Assembly (NCBI GenBank): GCA_947493255.1
Contig: CANLQK010000002.1
Span: 124,001 to 188,000, forward strand
Direction: 5' to 3'
DNA from: an uncultured Paracoccaceae bacterium
GTDB taxonomy: Bacteria > Pseudomonadota > Alphaproteobacteria > Rhodobacterales > Rhodobacteraceae
Length of the DNA: 64,000 bases
Shown piece by piece: positions 7,997 to 18,065 of this stretch. A program made the translations under genes and the position numbers. How positions within the stretch are numbered: the first letter of the stretch is position 1; each line of letters opens with the position of its first letter. The notes under the pieces were generated by a model. It worked only from the letters and a program-made list of their open reading frames with translations. It had not been told where the DNA came from and made no database searches.

Positions 7997-9331
7997 TTAG
8001 AGTTTGCCTTCGTCCTCAAACACTTCGATCCAATCGCGAACCAAACCGTCCAAGGCCTCTTGCGCTGTGCCTTCGCCAGCGATGACATAGTTGTGCATAC
8101 GTTCTTGTGTGGCGATCAGTAGATCCGCATAGGCAGGCTCGGCCCAAAAATCTTTCACGATCGCCATAGAGTCGAGGAACGTCTGTGCATAAGGCTGGCT
8201 TGTTGCGAAATCAGGTGCTTCGACAACGGCGCGCAGTGCAGATGCGCCACCCAGATCCCACCAGCGCTGCTGAATTTCAGGTTGGGCAAACCACTGGATG
8301 TATTCCAGCGCTGCGTCCTGCTTTTCAGAATAGGAAACAACCGAAATGCCCTGACCGCCAAGCTGGGCGAACTGTCCCGCTGGGCCTGCTGGGTTCGGGA
8401 AGTAACCGGAATTACCGCCGCCGACAGTTTCATCAGCTTCTACGCCGGGCCAAACAAACGCAAAGTTCATCTGCATCGCAACCTGACCGGACCGGTAGGC
8501 ATCGATGTTTTCACCCATGTACCAGTTGGACGAACCCGGAGGTGTGCCAACTTCGTAAAGTTCTTTGTAGAACTCAAGACCAGCAACGGCTTCTTCGGAG
8601 TTTACAAAACCATCAAGATCATAGGGTTGATCCGGGTTCTCGTACTCGAAACCAAAGTTATAAAGCGCATTTGTAACGCCCATTGTGATGCCTTCGGACC
8701 CGCGTTCTGTGTAGATCGCTGCGCCGTAAACCGTTGTGCCATCGATATCGCGGCCTTGGAAAAACTCAGCGATATCTTTGAGTTGGTCGAGCGTTTCAGG
8801 TGCCGCCAAGTCGTAGCCGTAGGTTTCAGAGAACTCGGCCTGAAGCTCGGGGCGTTCAAACCAGTCTTTGCGGTATGTCCAGCCGACAACGTCAGCGTAA
8901 GCAGGCAGTGCGTAATAGTTAGGCGTGTTCTTTGGCCATTCCGCGTAACCGGTTACAGTCGCAGGCAAGAAATCATCCATGCTGATGCCGTTCGCATCAA
9001 AGAAATCATTCAGTTTCACGTAGTGGCCGTTTTCTGCACCGCCACCGATCCACTGGCTGTCGCCGATCATCAGGTCGCACAATTGCCCGCCTGAGTTCAG
9101 CTCGTTCAGCATACGGTCCGCAAAGCTTGTCCATGGAACAAATTCGAAATTCATCGTGTGGCCAGATTGCGCTTCGAAATCCTTGCTCAACTCGATCAAA
9201 GAGTTTGCAGGGTCCCAAGCTGCCCAGCACAATGTCAGGTCGGTTGCATGGCCATCCGCCATTGCAGAAGTTGCCAAACCGGATGCGATAATCGCGCCCG
9301 TTGCGGCTGTGGTGAATAGGGTCTTTTTCAT
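7997..9331 (-). CDS. Extracellular sugar/polyol-binding protein (family 1)
   Basis: 444 residues with a Sec signal peptide (MKKTLFTTAATGAIIASGLATSAMA, cleavage after AMA). The mature part begins LTLCWAAWDPANSLIELSKDFE, typical of family 1 solute-binding proteins. It delivers substrate from the periplasm to the two permeases. It is the first gene of the minus-strand operon, with a strong ribosome site (GGGAGGAG), and starts 70 bases from the LacI-type operators. The kinase and aldolase downstream suggest a substrate metabolised through dihydroxyacetone or DHAP, but the exact ligand cannot be read from sequence. Confidence 0.88.
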   Translation of the reverse strand: MKKTLFTTAATGAIIASGLATSAMADGHATDLTLCWAAWDPANSLIELSKDFEAQSGHTMNFEFVPWTSFADRMLNELNSGGQLCDLMIGDSQWIGGGAENGHYVKLNDFFDANGISMDDFLPATVTGYAEWPKNTPNYYALPAYADVVGWTYRKDWFERPELQAEFSETYGYDLAAPETLDQLKDIAEFFQGRDIDGTTVYGAAIYTERGSEGITMGVTNALYNFGFEYENPDQPYDLDGFVNSEEAVAGLEFYKELYEVGTPPGSSNWYMGENIDAYRSGQVAMQMNFAFVWPGVEADETVGGGNSGYFPNPAGPAGQFAQLGGQGISVVSYSEKQDAALEYIQWFAQPEIQQRWWDLGGASALRAVVEAPDFATSQPYAQTFLDSMAIVKDFWAEPAYADLLIATQERMHNYVIAGEGTAQEALDGLVRDWIEVFEDEGKL

Positions 9332-9389
9332 TAGGGTAACTCCTCCCAGTTGCGGCGGACGCGGCTCCCCGCCACGAATCTCGCTCTCC

Positions 9390-9417
9390 TAGTTACTAGT
9401 TGAGGCACGTGCGTCAA
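9390..9417 (-). promoter_or_regulatory. Probable promoter of the sugar/polyol operon
   Basis: On the minus strand TTGACG (9417-9412) and TAACTA (9395-9390) are separated by 16 bases. The -35 box lies inside the first LacI-type operator, so repressor binding would block RNA polymerase. Confidence 0.5.
9400..9417. promoter_or_regulatory. LacI-type operator 1
   Basis: The 18-bp near-perfect palindrome TTGAGGCACGTGCGTCAA has a CACGTG core. It matches operator 2 at 16 of 18 positions and lies in the divergent region between the binding protein gene and the regulator gene. Confidence 0.75.
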
Positions 9418-9429
9418 AGCAAGATATTT

Positions 9430-9447
9430 TTGATGCACGTGCCTCAA
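9430..9447. promoter_or_regulatory. LacI-type operator 2, overlapping the regulator promoter
   Basis: TTGATGCACGTGCCTCAA is a second 18-bp palindrome, 30 bp centre to centre from operator 1 (about three helical turns, same face). Its TTGATG can serve as -35 for a plus-strand -10 CTATAT at 9454-9459 (18-bp spacer), so the regulator probably represses itself as well. Confidence 0.7.
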
Positions 9448-9543
9448 AACTATCTATATTCACTTACAGGGCTGCCTAAAACGGCCTTAAATGATGCAGT
9501 TGTGGCAATGCAAAGGTCTGATAAGATGGTGGAATCTGCAGCA

Positions 9544-10584
9544 ATGAACGTAAGAGATGTTATGTTGAGACCAACGACCAAAGACCTCGCCAAAGCGGCA
9601 GGTGTCAGCCGTGCGACGGTCGATCGTGTCCTCAATGGGCGTGACGGCGTGAAGAAGCACACCGTGGATCGCGTCAATGCTGCGATCCAAGAGCTTGGAT
9701 TTACGCGCAACATTCAAGCGGCCAACCTTGCAAGGTCGCAACGCTATCGGTTCGTGTTTGCATTGCCCCGATCCGGAGATCAGTTTTTAAGCGAAATCAT
9801 CCGCCACATTTCCGAAGCAAGCGAAACATTCGCCGCAGACCTCGTTTGGTGCGAAGTCAAACATATCGATGAAAACGACCCGCACAGTATATCTGCATTT
9901 CTTGCAACCCTAGACCCTGCTGAAACGACTGGCGTTGCCATCATGGCCCCGGAATCACCCCAAGTGCGCGATGCAATCTTTCGACTACAAGAGCGCGGCG
10001 TCGCTGCCCTGCCATTTATTTCAGATCAATCTAGTATGGAAGAACATTGGGTTGGCACAAATCACCATGCCGCAGGCGCAACGGCCGCGACGCTTCTGGG
10101 CCGGTTTTGCGACGCGAAAGAAGGTTCTGTTCTTGTCATCTCTGAAAGCATGAGGTCACGCGATAGTCTCGAACGACGGATCGGCTTTGATGCTGAGATG
10201 AACCAACGCTTCCCGGGGTTGCGCGCCCTACCTTCTTTGGAGACCTATGGCGACGAAGAACGGGCTGAACGTGTTGTCCATAGTGCGGTCGCAAACAATC
10301 CGGATCTTATTGGTGTCTATGTGCTGTCATCCGAAGCCCGCGTGCCGCTGACGATCCTGTACGATACAATGAACACTGACCACTTGATCAAGATCGCCCA
10401 TGAGCGAACTCCGTTTACGGAGGATGCGCTCCGGGAGGGGCGGTTGGATGGCGTCATTGCACAAGATCCCGGTCACCTCGTCCGAAGCGCGGTTAGAAAG
10501 CTAAAGGCAATCACGGACAAGCGTACCGCCAAAGGATCCCAAGAACGCATTAGGGTCGAGGTTCTGCTTCGAACGAATATATAA
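9544..10584 (+). CDS. LacI-family transcriptional regulator
   Basis: The N-terminal helix-turn-helix reads TTKDLAKAAGVSRATVDRVL and is followed by the LacI hinge region (VNAAIQELGF) and a periplasmic-binding-protein-like effector domain of about 270 residues. The open frame extends back to 9400, but that start would fall inside operator 1. ATG 9544 or 9559 put the HTH at the usual distance; ATG 9526 (AAAGG upstream) is also possible. It is transcribed away from the sugar operon, and the tandem palindromes between them are its probable operators. The effector is presumably the transported substrate or a derivative. Confidence 0.9.
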   Translation: MNVRDVMLRPTTKDLAKAAGVSRATVDRVLNGRDGVKKHTVDRVNAAIQELGFTRNIQAANLARSQRYRFVFALPRSGDQFLSEIIRHISEASETFAADLVWCEVKHIDENDPHSISAFLATLDPAETTGVAIMAPESPQVRDAIFRLQERGVAALPFISDQSSMEEHWVGTNHHAAGATAATLLGRFCDAKEGSVLVISESMRSRDSLERRIGFDAEMNQRFPGLRALPSLETYGDEERAERVVHSAVANNPDLIGVYVLSSEARVPLTILYDTMNTDHLIKIAHERTPFTEDALREGRLDGVIAQDPGHLVRSAVRKLKAITDKRTAKGSQERIRVEVLLRTNI

Positions 10585-10680
10585 AAAGCCTGCCAACTAA
10601 GTCTTTTGAGAATGCCGCCAACGCGGACTTTTGGTAACCTGTTGGAAACCTGCGCTATGGGTTCAAAATAGTCATTCGAA

Positions 10681-11667
10681 TTACTGCTTTCTTATTGTCC
10701 AACCGTTTTGTTCCAGCAAACGAAGCACTCCGTTCTCGCCGATAAGATGGGCGCCGCCAAAGGCAATAAAGATGTTGTCATCAGCTGCGGCCGCATCTTC
10801 GATGACGGGGATCCAGTTGCGGTTCCTGTCTGTCAGAAGCTGTTCTTCGGCGAGCGCGATTTGGTCGGCGTAGTCTTGGGCGGAAATGTTTGGCACAAAC
10901 CCGTGGAGGAATGCACTGAGGTGCCAGCCTAGTGCCATGTTGCCTTCAAAGTATGCGTCTACAACTGTGGTGAGGAGGGCATCGTGCACTTCAGGTGTGA
11001 GGGCGCTGACGCGCAATGCGTTCAATTGTTCGTCCTGAGTGCCCGATGTGAGGAGGGCGAACATATCTTCCCATGGTTCGAGTGGCGTAACTGGAATGCC
11101 CCGCGCCGAGGCGCGTTGCATGACCATGCTGTCCAATCCCAATTCACCCGACATCATCGCGCTCATTGCGCAAGGCGGGATCGACAGGGTCAGGGCCAAG
11201 AACCAAGGTTGCATTTTGGCTGCCATGAAACCGGGAATGCCGCGTGATTGTGCGGCGTCGCTAAGGACTTGCCACGTTGCATCGTCCAACATTTCGGGAA
11301 GGGTTGGGCCAGTATTGATTGTCATCAGGTCGGGATTGTTAGCCATGTAGATCTGCATATCCGTTTGGTCCTGCAAGGTGGCTTCGACAAGGACGCGGTC
11401 AGCACTGTCCAATTGGTTAATGGCACGGGCGAGAGTTTGGGAATGACGCGGATCGGGCAGGTGCATGGTGCCTAAGATGTTTATGACTTTTCCATCTTTC
11501 GTGGCCTGCCAATAAAGGCCATGTCCGAATTCGGTTGCGTCAACACGAGCCTGAAGCGCCGCGCGATCTCGTTCGGGAAGCCATGTGGTAATGTCGTCGC
11601 CCTGACATTGGGCCGATGCGCTGAGGGGCAAAAGGAAGCAAAACAAGGTAAGGATGAAACGGGTCAT
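10681..11667 (-). CDS. TraB/GumN family protein, exported
   Basis: 328 residues with a signal peptide (MTRFILTLFCFLLPLSASA). The family motifs are ILGTMHLPDPRH near residue 65 and FIAFGGAHLIGENGVL near the C-terminus; both His-containing motifs are thought to form a metal-dependent active site in the TIKI/TraB fold. The biological role in bacteria is not established. It is a single gene, convergent with the LacI regulator, with no obvious link to its neighbours. Confidence is in the family, not in a substrate. Confidence 0.85.
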   Translation of the reverse strand: MTRFILTLFCFLLPLSASAQCQGDDITTWLPERDRAALQARVDATEFGHGLYWQATKDGKVINILGTMHLPDPRHSQTLARAINQLDSADRVLVEATLQDQTDMQIYMANNPDLMTINTGPTLPEMLDDATWQVLSDAAQSRGIPGFMAAKMQPWFLALTLSIPPCAMSAMMSGELGLDSMVMQRASARGIPVTPLEPWEDMFALLTSGTQDEQLNALRVSALTPEVHDALLTTVVDAYFEGNMALGWHLSAFLHGFVPNISAQDYADQIALAEEQLLTDRNRNWIPVIEDAAAADDNIFIAFGGAHLIGENGVLRLLEQNGWTIRKQ

Positions 11668-11779
11668 TTGATGCTCGGGCTACGTTGCGTTGGCATGGAC
11701 CAGACCCCTTCGGCTTTGGGGATTCAAGGGGATTAAGGTCGGTTCAGGCCTGCATTCATAGAAACTTTGATGGATGTTG

Positions 11780-11808
11780 TTGACTCATCAGATTTGGGTG
11801 CCTAACTA
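11780..11808 (+). promoter_or_regulatory. Probable groES-groEL promoter
   Basis: TTGACT (11780-11785), a 17-base spacer and TAACTA (11803-11808) resemble a housekeeping sigma promoter. The expected start of transcription falls within the CIRCE-like element that follows. Confidence 0.65.
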
Positions 11809-11813
11809 TCCGC

Positions 11814-11844
11814 CGTTATCACTCGTCATTGATGAGTGATAACG
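11814..11844 (+). promoter_or_regulatory. CIRCE-type operator (HrcA) of groESL, variant arms
   Basis: The perfect inverted repeat CGTTATCACTC-N9-GAGTGATAACG corresponds to the CIRCE consensus TTAGCACTC-N9-GAGTGCTAA. G is changed to T in the left arm and the complementary base is changed in the right arm. The 9-base spacer, the position and the gene context fit HrcA repression relieved on heat shock. Confidence 0.88.
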
Positions 11845-11896
11845 GCCCACGAGGAGGGGCCGAAAACCGAAATTATTAAGCTAAGGAGCTACTGAC

Positions 11897-12184
11897 ATGG
11901 CTTTTACACCGCTTCACGACCGTGTGCTTGTTCGTCGCCTTGAGAGCGAAGAAAAGACTGCTGGTGGTCTGATCATTCCTGACACTGCAAAAGAAAAGCC
12001 TTCTGAAGGTGAAGTTGTATCTGTTGGCGAAGGTGCCCGCAAAGACAACGGCGAATTGATCGCGATGGCTGTTGCCGCTGGCGACAAGATCCTGTTCGGC
12101 AAATGGTCCGGCACAGAAGTAACTGTCGACGGCGAAGAGCTGTTGATCATGAAAGAGAGCGACATCATGGGCAAGCTGTCCTAA
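11897..12184 (+). CDS. groES: Co-chaperonin GroES
   Basis: 95 residues, full length. It begins [16 protein letters not shown] and contains the mobile loop ([11 protein letters not shown]), whose hydrophobic triplet contacts GroEL, and ends SDIMGKLS. It forms the heptameric lid of the GroEL folding chamber in the cytoplasm. The ribosome site AAGGAG lies 8 bases upstream. It is first in the operon behind a promoter and CIRCE element, and groEL follows after 51 bases. Confidence 0.98.
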   Translation: MAFTPLHDRVLVRRLESEEKTAGGLIIPDTAKEKPSEGEVVSVGEGARKDNGELIAMAVAAGDKILFGKWSGTEVTVDGEELLIMKESDIMGKLS

Positions 12185-12220
12185 TTGGACGCCCCCATTT
12201 TTCGTTAGAACAAGAATTGA

Positions 12221-13878
<1,658 letters not shown>

Positions 13879-13879
<1 letters not shown>

Positions 13880-13903
13880 TCACAAACGCAACGCGTTTGT
13901 GAT
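13879..13903 (+). terminator. Perfect hairpin at the end of groEL
   Basis: The 11-bp stem ATCACAAACGC / GCGTTTGTGAT with a 3-base loop begins at the last base of the stop codon. No T-run follows, so it more likely stabilises the 3' end than terminates; the true terminator lies about 80 bases further on. Confidence 0.6.
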
Positions 13904-13978
13904 CAGGGAGCAAAGTGGCAGGCGTTTGCTTGTAGATGCCGACAGCTTTGCACCCTAATTGCCAAAAGACATAGAGAA

Positions 13979-14010
13979 GGGCGGTCCCAAACGGGCCGCC
14001 CTTTTCTGTT
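13979..14010 (+). terminator. Rho-independent terminator of groESL
   Basis: GGGCGG (13979-13984) pairs with CCGCCC (13996-14001) and is followed by TTTTCTGTTT. Confidence 0.85.
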
Positions 14011-14050
14011 TAGAGCCGTTTCAAACTAATCCATCGTGTGTTGGCACACA

Positions 14051-14635
14051 TTATCTGCCTGCGAAGACGTCTCGCTGCATTTTAGCGAAAACAGGCCTAA
14101 GGTCGTCCATTGCGCCCCAAACAAGAGACGTCCCCTTGCGGCTACTGATGCGCAGTTGGATTTGTCCGTAGAGCGAGGTCATGTCGCGTGGGTCATCGGT
14201 CGAATTTGTTGTGTTCGACAACAGCTCTAGGTCGGAAATGCCGGAAAATGCAAAACTGCGCCGTTTGGTTTCGCGTCCGTCCTTGTCTAAGAATATTTGG
14301 TGGATTTTACGTTCTCTAGTGGACACTTCCGCGACCATTGTCGTGGTGTTGAAGAAGTTGAAATACAGTATTGGCAAAAAGATCAGCCAAGTCGCCCCCG
14401 ATACAATGAGCTTTAAAGTAAGCGGATTTCCGGAAAACGCGCTATCAGGAGCAAACCAAACAAAAACGCCCGCTGCAAGGAATGTGAGGCAAAACAAGAA
14501 TAGCGCCGCAGAACCAAGGCGCGCTGCTAACGATGTGCTTGGGACTGCCGTGACAGTGTAGCCGTTGTTGCTTGGCTTCACCAAAATGGTCGGATCCGCA
14601 GCACTGATTCCCACGTGTGTTGAAGTTTCAATCAT
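14051..14635 (-). CDS. Hypothetical membrane protein
   Basis: 194 residues, not recognised. Two hydrophobic helices lie at about residues 42-62 and 73-94, separated by a short loop. They are followed by a soluble C-terminal part of about 100 residues with alternating strands (TTMVAEVSTRERKIHQIFLD, LYGQIQLRISSRKG). A strong ribosome site (GGAGGG) lies 7 bases before ATG 14635. It stands alone between convergent groEL and the end of the TRAP operon. The overall form resembles small PH-like membrane-anchored proteins, but I see no diagnostic motif. Confidence 0.75.
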   Translation of the reverse strand: MIETSTHVGISAADPTILVKPSNNGYTVTAVPSTSLAARLGSAALFLFCLTFLAAGVFVWFAPDSAFSGNPLTLKLIVSGATWLIFLPILYFNFFNTTTMVAEVSTRERKIHQIFLDKDGRETKRRSFAFSGISDLELLSNTTNSTDDPRDMTSLYGQIQLRISSRKGTSLVWGAMDDLRPVFAKMQRDVFAGR

Positions 14636-14705
14636 TTCAAACCCTCCTTCAGGTTAATTCAAGCGCAGGGTGCTGTGTAAAACTGGCCGAAATAGGGCTT
14701 TTCAA

Positions 14706-14746
14706 AGCAAAAAACGCGGACACCTTTTGGGGTGCCCGCGTTTTTG
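14706..14746. terminator. Bidirectional terminator after the TRAP operon
   Basis: CGCGGACACC (14715-14724) pairs with GGTGCCCGCG (14731-14740) with one mismatch around a short loop. It is flanked by A-run and T-run, so it works on both strands; on the minus strand it ends the TRAP transporter operon. Confidence 0.75.
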
Positions 14747-14801
14747 TTGCTCGTTCTGATCTGTTGCCCGTCTTAGGAGGAACCGGACAGCTCGGTTTGT
14801 G

Positions 14802-16085
14802 TTAACCGGCGATCAAATTTGGCAATGTCAGCGAAATTGCTGGGATAAAGGTGATCATCATCAAGGCGACGAAGATCGCCATGTAGAACGGCCAGATCGT
14901 TTTAACGGCTTTTTCCATGGGCAGCTTACCCACTGCACAGCCGACAAACAGGCACGACCCCACGGGCGGCGTACACAAGCCCAAGCCAAGGTTCACCAGC
15001 AACACCATACCGAACTGCACAGGATCCATTCCCAGCGCCGCAGCGACCGGAAGGAAGATTGGTGTACAGATCAAGATCAGCGCCGCCATATCCATGATCA
15101 TGCCGAGCAGCAGCAGAACCGCGTTGATCATCAGCAAGATAAAGATCGGGTTGTCCGTGATGCCAGTCAGCAGATCGACCATTTTGGTCGGTACGCGGTA
15201 GTACGTTAGCATGTAGGCAAACGCCGCCGCACAGGCGATCAGGATCATCACCATCGATGTGGTCTTCACCGATTGCACGACGGCAATCTTGAAGTTTTCC
15301 CACGTGATGGATCGATAGATCAGCAGGGTAACCACAAAGGCATAGATCGCACCAAAGGCACCGGATTCAGTCACGGTAAAGATACCGGACAAAACACCAC
15401 CCACGATGATAACAGCCGTCAGCAGGCCAGGGATCGCCGCGATAAACGCATAGAACAATGCCGCGAAACCAGGGAACTTTTCAGCGGCGTAACCGCGTTT
15501 CACCGCAACCACATAGGCCGTCGCCGCCAAACACAGACACATCAAAATGCCCGGGACCACACCAGCAAGGAACAGTTTCTCGATTGAAACCGCGCCACCC
15601 GTGGCGATCGCGAAGATGATCATGTTGTGGCTGGGCGGAATGATGATGCCCGCAATCGATGACGTCACCGTCACGTTCACCGCATAGTCTGCGTCATACC
15701 CTTTGTCTTTCATGACCGGCACAAGGATAGACCCAAGTGCAGAGATGTCGGCAATCGCGGACCCAGAAATGCCACCAAACAGCATGGACGAGAACACGTT
15801 CACAATGCCAAGGCCACCGCGCACCGCGCCAACGGCGGCCTGTGCGAACTTGACCAAACGCATGGCGATCCCGCCATGGAACATCAATTCACCTGCAAAG
15901 ATGAAGAAGGGAATGGCCAACAGTGAAAACACGTTGATGCCTGAAATGATCCGCTGCACGCCGAGCGTCAGTGGTAAACCTTCGAAGAACATCGCGCTGA
16001 TTGCTGAAATACCCAATGCAAAGGCAACGGGCGTGCCGATGATAACGCAGAACGCAAAGACCGCGAGAAGTAGTAAGAGTCCCAT
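14802..16085 (-). CDS. TRAP transporter large permease, DctM family
   Basis: 427 residues, full length for DctM. It has about 12 hydrophobic segments and typical motifs such as FEGLPLTLGVQRIISGINVFSLLAIPFFIFAGE-type N-terminal text (18-50), SGSAIADISALG, IPPSHNMIIF and TPPVGSCLF. It is the ion-coupled membrane channel that takes substrate from the DctP protein. It follows the small permease gene by 9 bases. The closest specific motifs suggest an organic acid such as a hexuronate, but this is a guess from family flavour and the GntR regulator. Confidence 0.93.
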   Translation of the reverse strand: MGLLLLLAVFAFCVIIGTPVAFALGISAISAMFFEGLPLTLGVQRIISGINVFSLLAIPFFIFAGELMFHGGIAMRLVKFAQAAVGAVRGGLGIVNVFSSMLFGGISGSAIADISALGSILVPVMKDKGYDADYAVNVTVTSSIAGIIIPPSHNMIIFAIATGGAVSIEKLFLAGVVPGILMCLCLAATAYVVAVKRGYAAEKFPGFAALFYAFIAAIPGLLTAVIIVGGVLSGIFTVTESGAFGAIYAFVVTLLIYRSITWENFKIAVVQSVKTTSMVMILIACAAAFAYMLTYYRVPTKMVDLLTGITDNPIFILLMINAVLLLLGMIMDMAALILICTPIFLPVAAALGMDPVQFGMVLLVNLGLGLCTPPVGSCLFVGCAVGKLPMEKAVKTIWPFYMAIFVALMMITFIPAISLTLPNLIAG

Positions 16086-16094
16086 GATCGTTCC

Positions 16095-16622
16095 TTATTC
16101 GATACTGTCGACGCGGTGGTCGCGTCCAAGAAATACCCGTGCCATATGACCGAGCGAGAATAGCAAAATCATTCCACCGCAAATGGTCAACGGCAGGGAA
16201 CGAAGCCCTTCGGACCAACCGATAAGTGGAATTTGTGTGTTCCATTTGAACTGGGTCAACGCCCAACCGTACCAAAGCATAGTGGCCCCGAAAGCCGCCA
16301 TAATGGCGTCCGTGATAACAACCATGACCGTACGGACCTTGGGAGGAACTATGTTTCTGAAGACCGCAACAGATAGGTGCGTATGGTCTTGTACGCCCAC
16401 CGCTGCCCCCAAAAAGGCGATCAGCATGATCATCAGCAATGACAATGGGTCAACCCATGTTGGTGTATCGTTCAACACGTACCGGCCGAAAACCTGATAG
16501 CCGAGCAGTACAGTCAATGACACCAAAGCCGTACCTGTCAAAACGCGGCAGATCCAAACGATCTTACCGTAAATCTTATCCATGAAATTCAGGCCCGCGT
16601 GAGGCTCTTTCATATCGTCCAT
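16095..16622 (-). CDS. TRAP transporter small permease, DctQ family
   Basis: 175 residues with four hydrophobic helices. The family text FGRYVLNDTPTWVDPLSLLMIMLIAFLGAA lies around helix 2, and HLSVAVFRN follows. It is the partner of the large permease encoded just downstream. It is preceded by a hairpin that separates it from the binding-protein gene. Confidence 0.9.
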   Translation of the reverse strand: MDDMKEPHAGLNFMDKIYGKIVWICRVLTGTALVSLTVLLGYQVFGRYVLNDTPTWVDPLSLLMIMLIAFLGAAVGVQDHTHLSVAVFRNIVPPKVRTVMVVITDAIMAAFGATMLWYGWALTQFKWNTQIPLIGWSEGLRSLPLTICGGMILLFSLGHMARVFLGRDHRVDSIE

Positions 16623-16633
16623 TTTCTCTTCCC

Positions 16634-16665
16634 CAAAAAAGTGCGCCCGACCAATGGCCGGGCGC
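16634..16665 (-). terminator. Attenuating hairpin after the TRAP binding-protein gene
   Basis: A 10-bp stem (GCGCCCGACC 16643-16652 with GGCCGGGCGC 16656-16665, one mismatch) is followed on the minus strand by six T. It should partly terminate transcription so that the binding protein is made in excess over the membrane subunits. Confidence 0.65.
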
Positions 16666-16687
16666 GCCGTTACCTATTTAGGTTAGC

Positions 16688-17671
16688 TTACTCTGTTTCT
16701 TGAGCAGCTGTAATCAATGCTTCCATGTCTGGGTTCGCAGCGATGTAGTCAGCGTAAACAGGTGCCATAGCAGCCTGGAACGGACCTTTGTCCGCGATGG
16801 AGTTGATCTGAACGCCAGCAGCTGTAACCGCAGTGCGGCTTGCTTCTGTCTGCTCAGCCCACAGCGCGTGCTGGAATGTAGACGCATCTTCAGCAGCGGA
16901 ACGAACAGCAGCCTGCATTTCGTCAGACAATGCTTCGAACTTAGCTGTGTTTACACAGATACATTCAGGAATGATCAGGTGCTCGGACAGTGAGTAGAAG
17001 CCAGCAACTTCGAAGTGACCAACGGATTCGAAGGATGGCAGGTTGTTTTCTGCGCCATCTACAACACCTGTGGACAAGGACTGGTAAACTTCGGCGAATG
17101 CCATTGGTGTACCGTTGCCGCCCATTGCGTTGACCATACCTGTGAACAGGTCGTTGTTCATAACGCGGATTTTCATGCCTGCAACATCGTCAGGTGAATT
17201 GATTGGGCCTGTGTTGTTGTAGAAAGAACGTGCACCAGCGTCGAACCAACCGATTGGCAGGATGCCTGCTTCAGCCATAGCAGCGGACACTGTGTCGCCT
17301 GCTGGGCCTTCAAGAACGCGGAACATGTGTGGCACGTCGCGGAAGATGAATGGCAAGGAAACGAGGTTGGCTTCTTTTACGATTGGACCGATTGGACCAA
17401 GGTTAAAGTTACCAGCGTCGATCGCGCCCAGCTGAACCTGCTCCAACGCGTCAGGCTGTGAACCCAATACGCCGCCGTGGAACACTTCCATGTTCACTTC
17501 GCCACCGGTGCGCGCGTTAACGAGCTCGGCAAACAAATCCATGGCTGCAGTGTTTGGGTGGCCATCGCTGTGGATGTTCCAAGCACGCCAGTCTTCTGCG
17601 ACTGCGCTTGTCGCCAGCAAGGCAACTGCGGTGCTTGCACCGAGGATGGTTTTTGTCAGTTTCTGAAACAT
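16688..17671 (-). CDS. TRAP transporter substrate-binding protein, DctP family
   Basis: 327 residues with a signal peptide ending ATSAVA. The family hallmarks are AWNIHSDGHPNTAAMDLFAELVNARTGGE at the N-terminus, the GMKIRVMNN strand whose Arg normally pairs with the ligand carboxylate, and GVVDGAENNLPSF. It is periplasmic and brings an organic acid to DctQM. It is the first gene of the operon, with ribosome site GGGAG before ATG 17671. The ligand is not determined; the divergent GntR gene probably controls it. Confidence 0.92.
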   Translation of the reverse strand: MFQKLTKTILGASTAVALLATSAVAEDWRAWNIHSDGHPNTAAMDLFAELVNARTGGEVNMEVFHGGVLGSQPDALEQVQLGAIDAGNFNLGPIGPIVKEANLVSLPFIFRDVPHMFRVLEGPAGDTVSAAMAEAGILPIGWFDAGARSFYNNTGPINSPDDVAGMKIRVMNNDLFTGMVNAMGGNGTPMAFAEVYQSLSTGVVDGAENNLPSFESVGHFEVAGFYSLSEHLIIPECICVNTAKFEALSDEMQAAVRSAAEDASTFQHALWAEQTEASRTAVTAAGVQINSIADKGPFQAAMAPVYADYIAANPDMEALITAAQETE

Positions 17672-18065
17672 AGTGTTCTCCCTTTAGTGGTCTTTTCAGA
17701 GTGCGTGAAATTGGTCAGGCCAAATAAGATGCACAGTCAGTGTTGTCGTATGCAGCTTAGATGCTTGCTTCGTTGTACGACCGAAATCGTAATTTGAAGG
17801 CCTCCCCCTTTTCAGCGTTTGGCCACATCGCTCCTCAACGATGTGACGCTGGTTTTCTTTAGACCTACGTTTCCCAGATTCGGGATTTGTAGGCACAAGT
17901 TGGATTGGAGACTAGTATCCCAGTCTTGTCAAGCGTGAAAGATTTATGCATGATTGAATCAGAGATATACGCCGGAAACGGGCATCCGAAGTGTGAATGC
18001 AACCGCATTTCTAATGTTCAAATCACCTCGGGAGGGGGGTGCGGTTAGGGAGGTAAGACGTTAAA
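17672..18065. promoter_or_regulatory. Divergent control region of the TRAP and GntR genes
   Basis: No gene is seen. The imperfect palindrome GACTAGTATCCCAGTC (17910-17925, 12 of 16 symmetric positions) resembles operators of FadR-type GntR regulators and is the best candidate operator. The rest is AT-rich and presumably holds both promoters. Confidence 0.4.
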
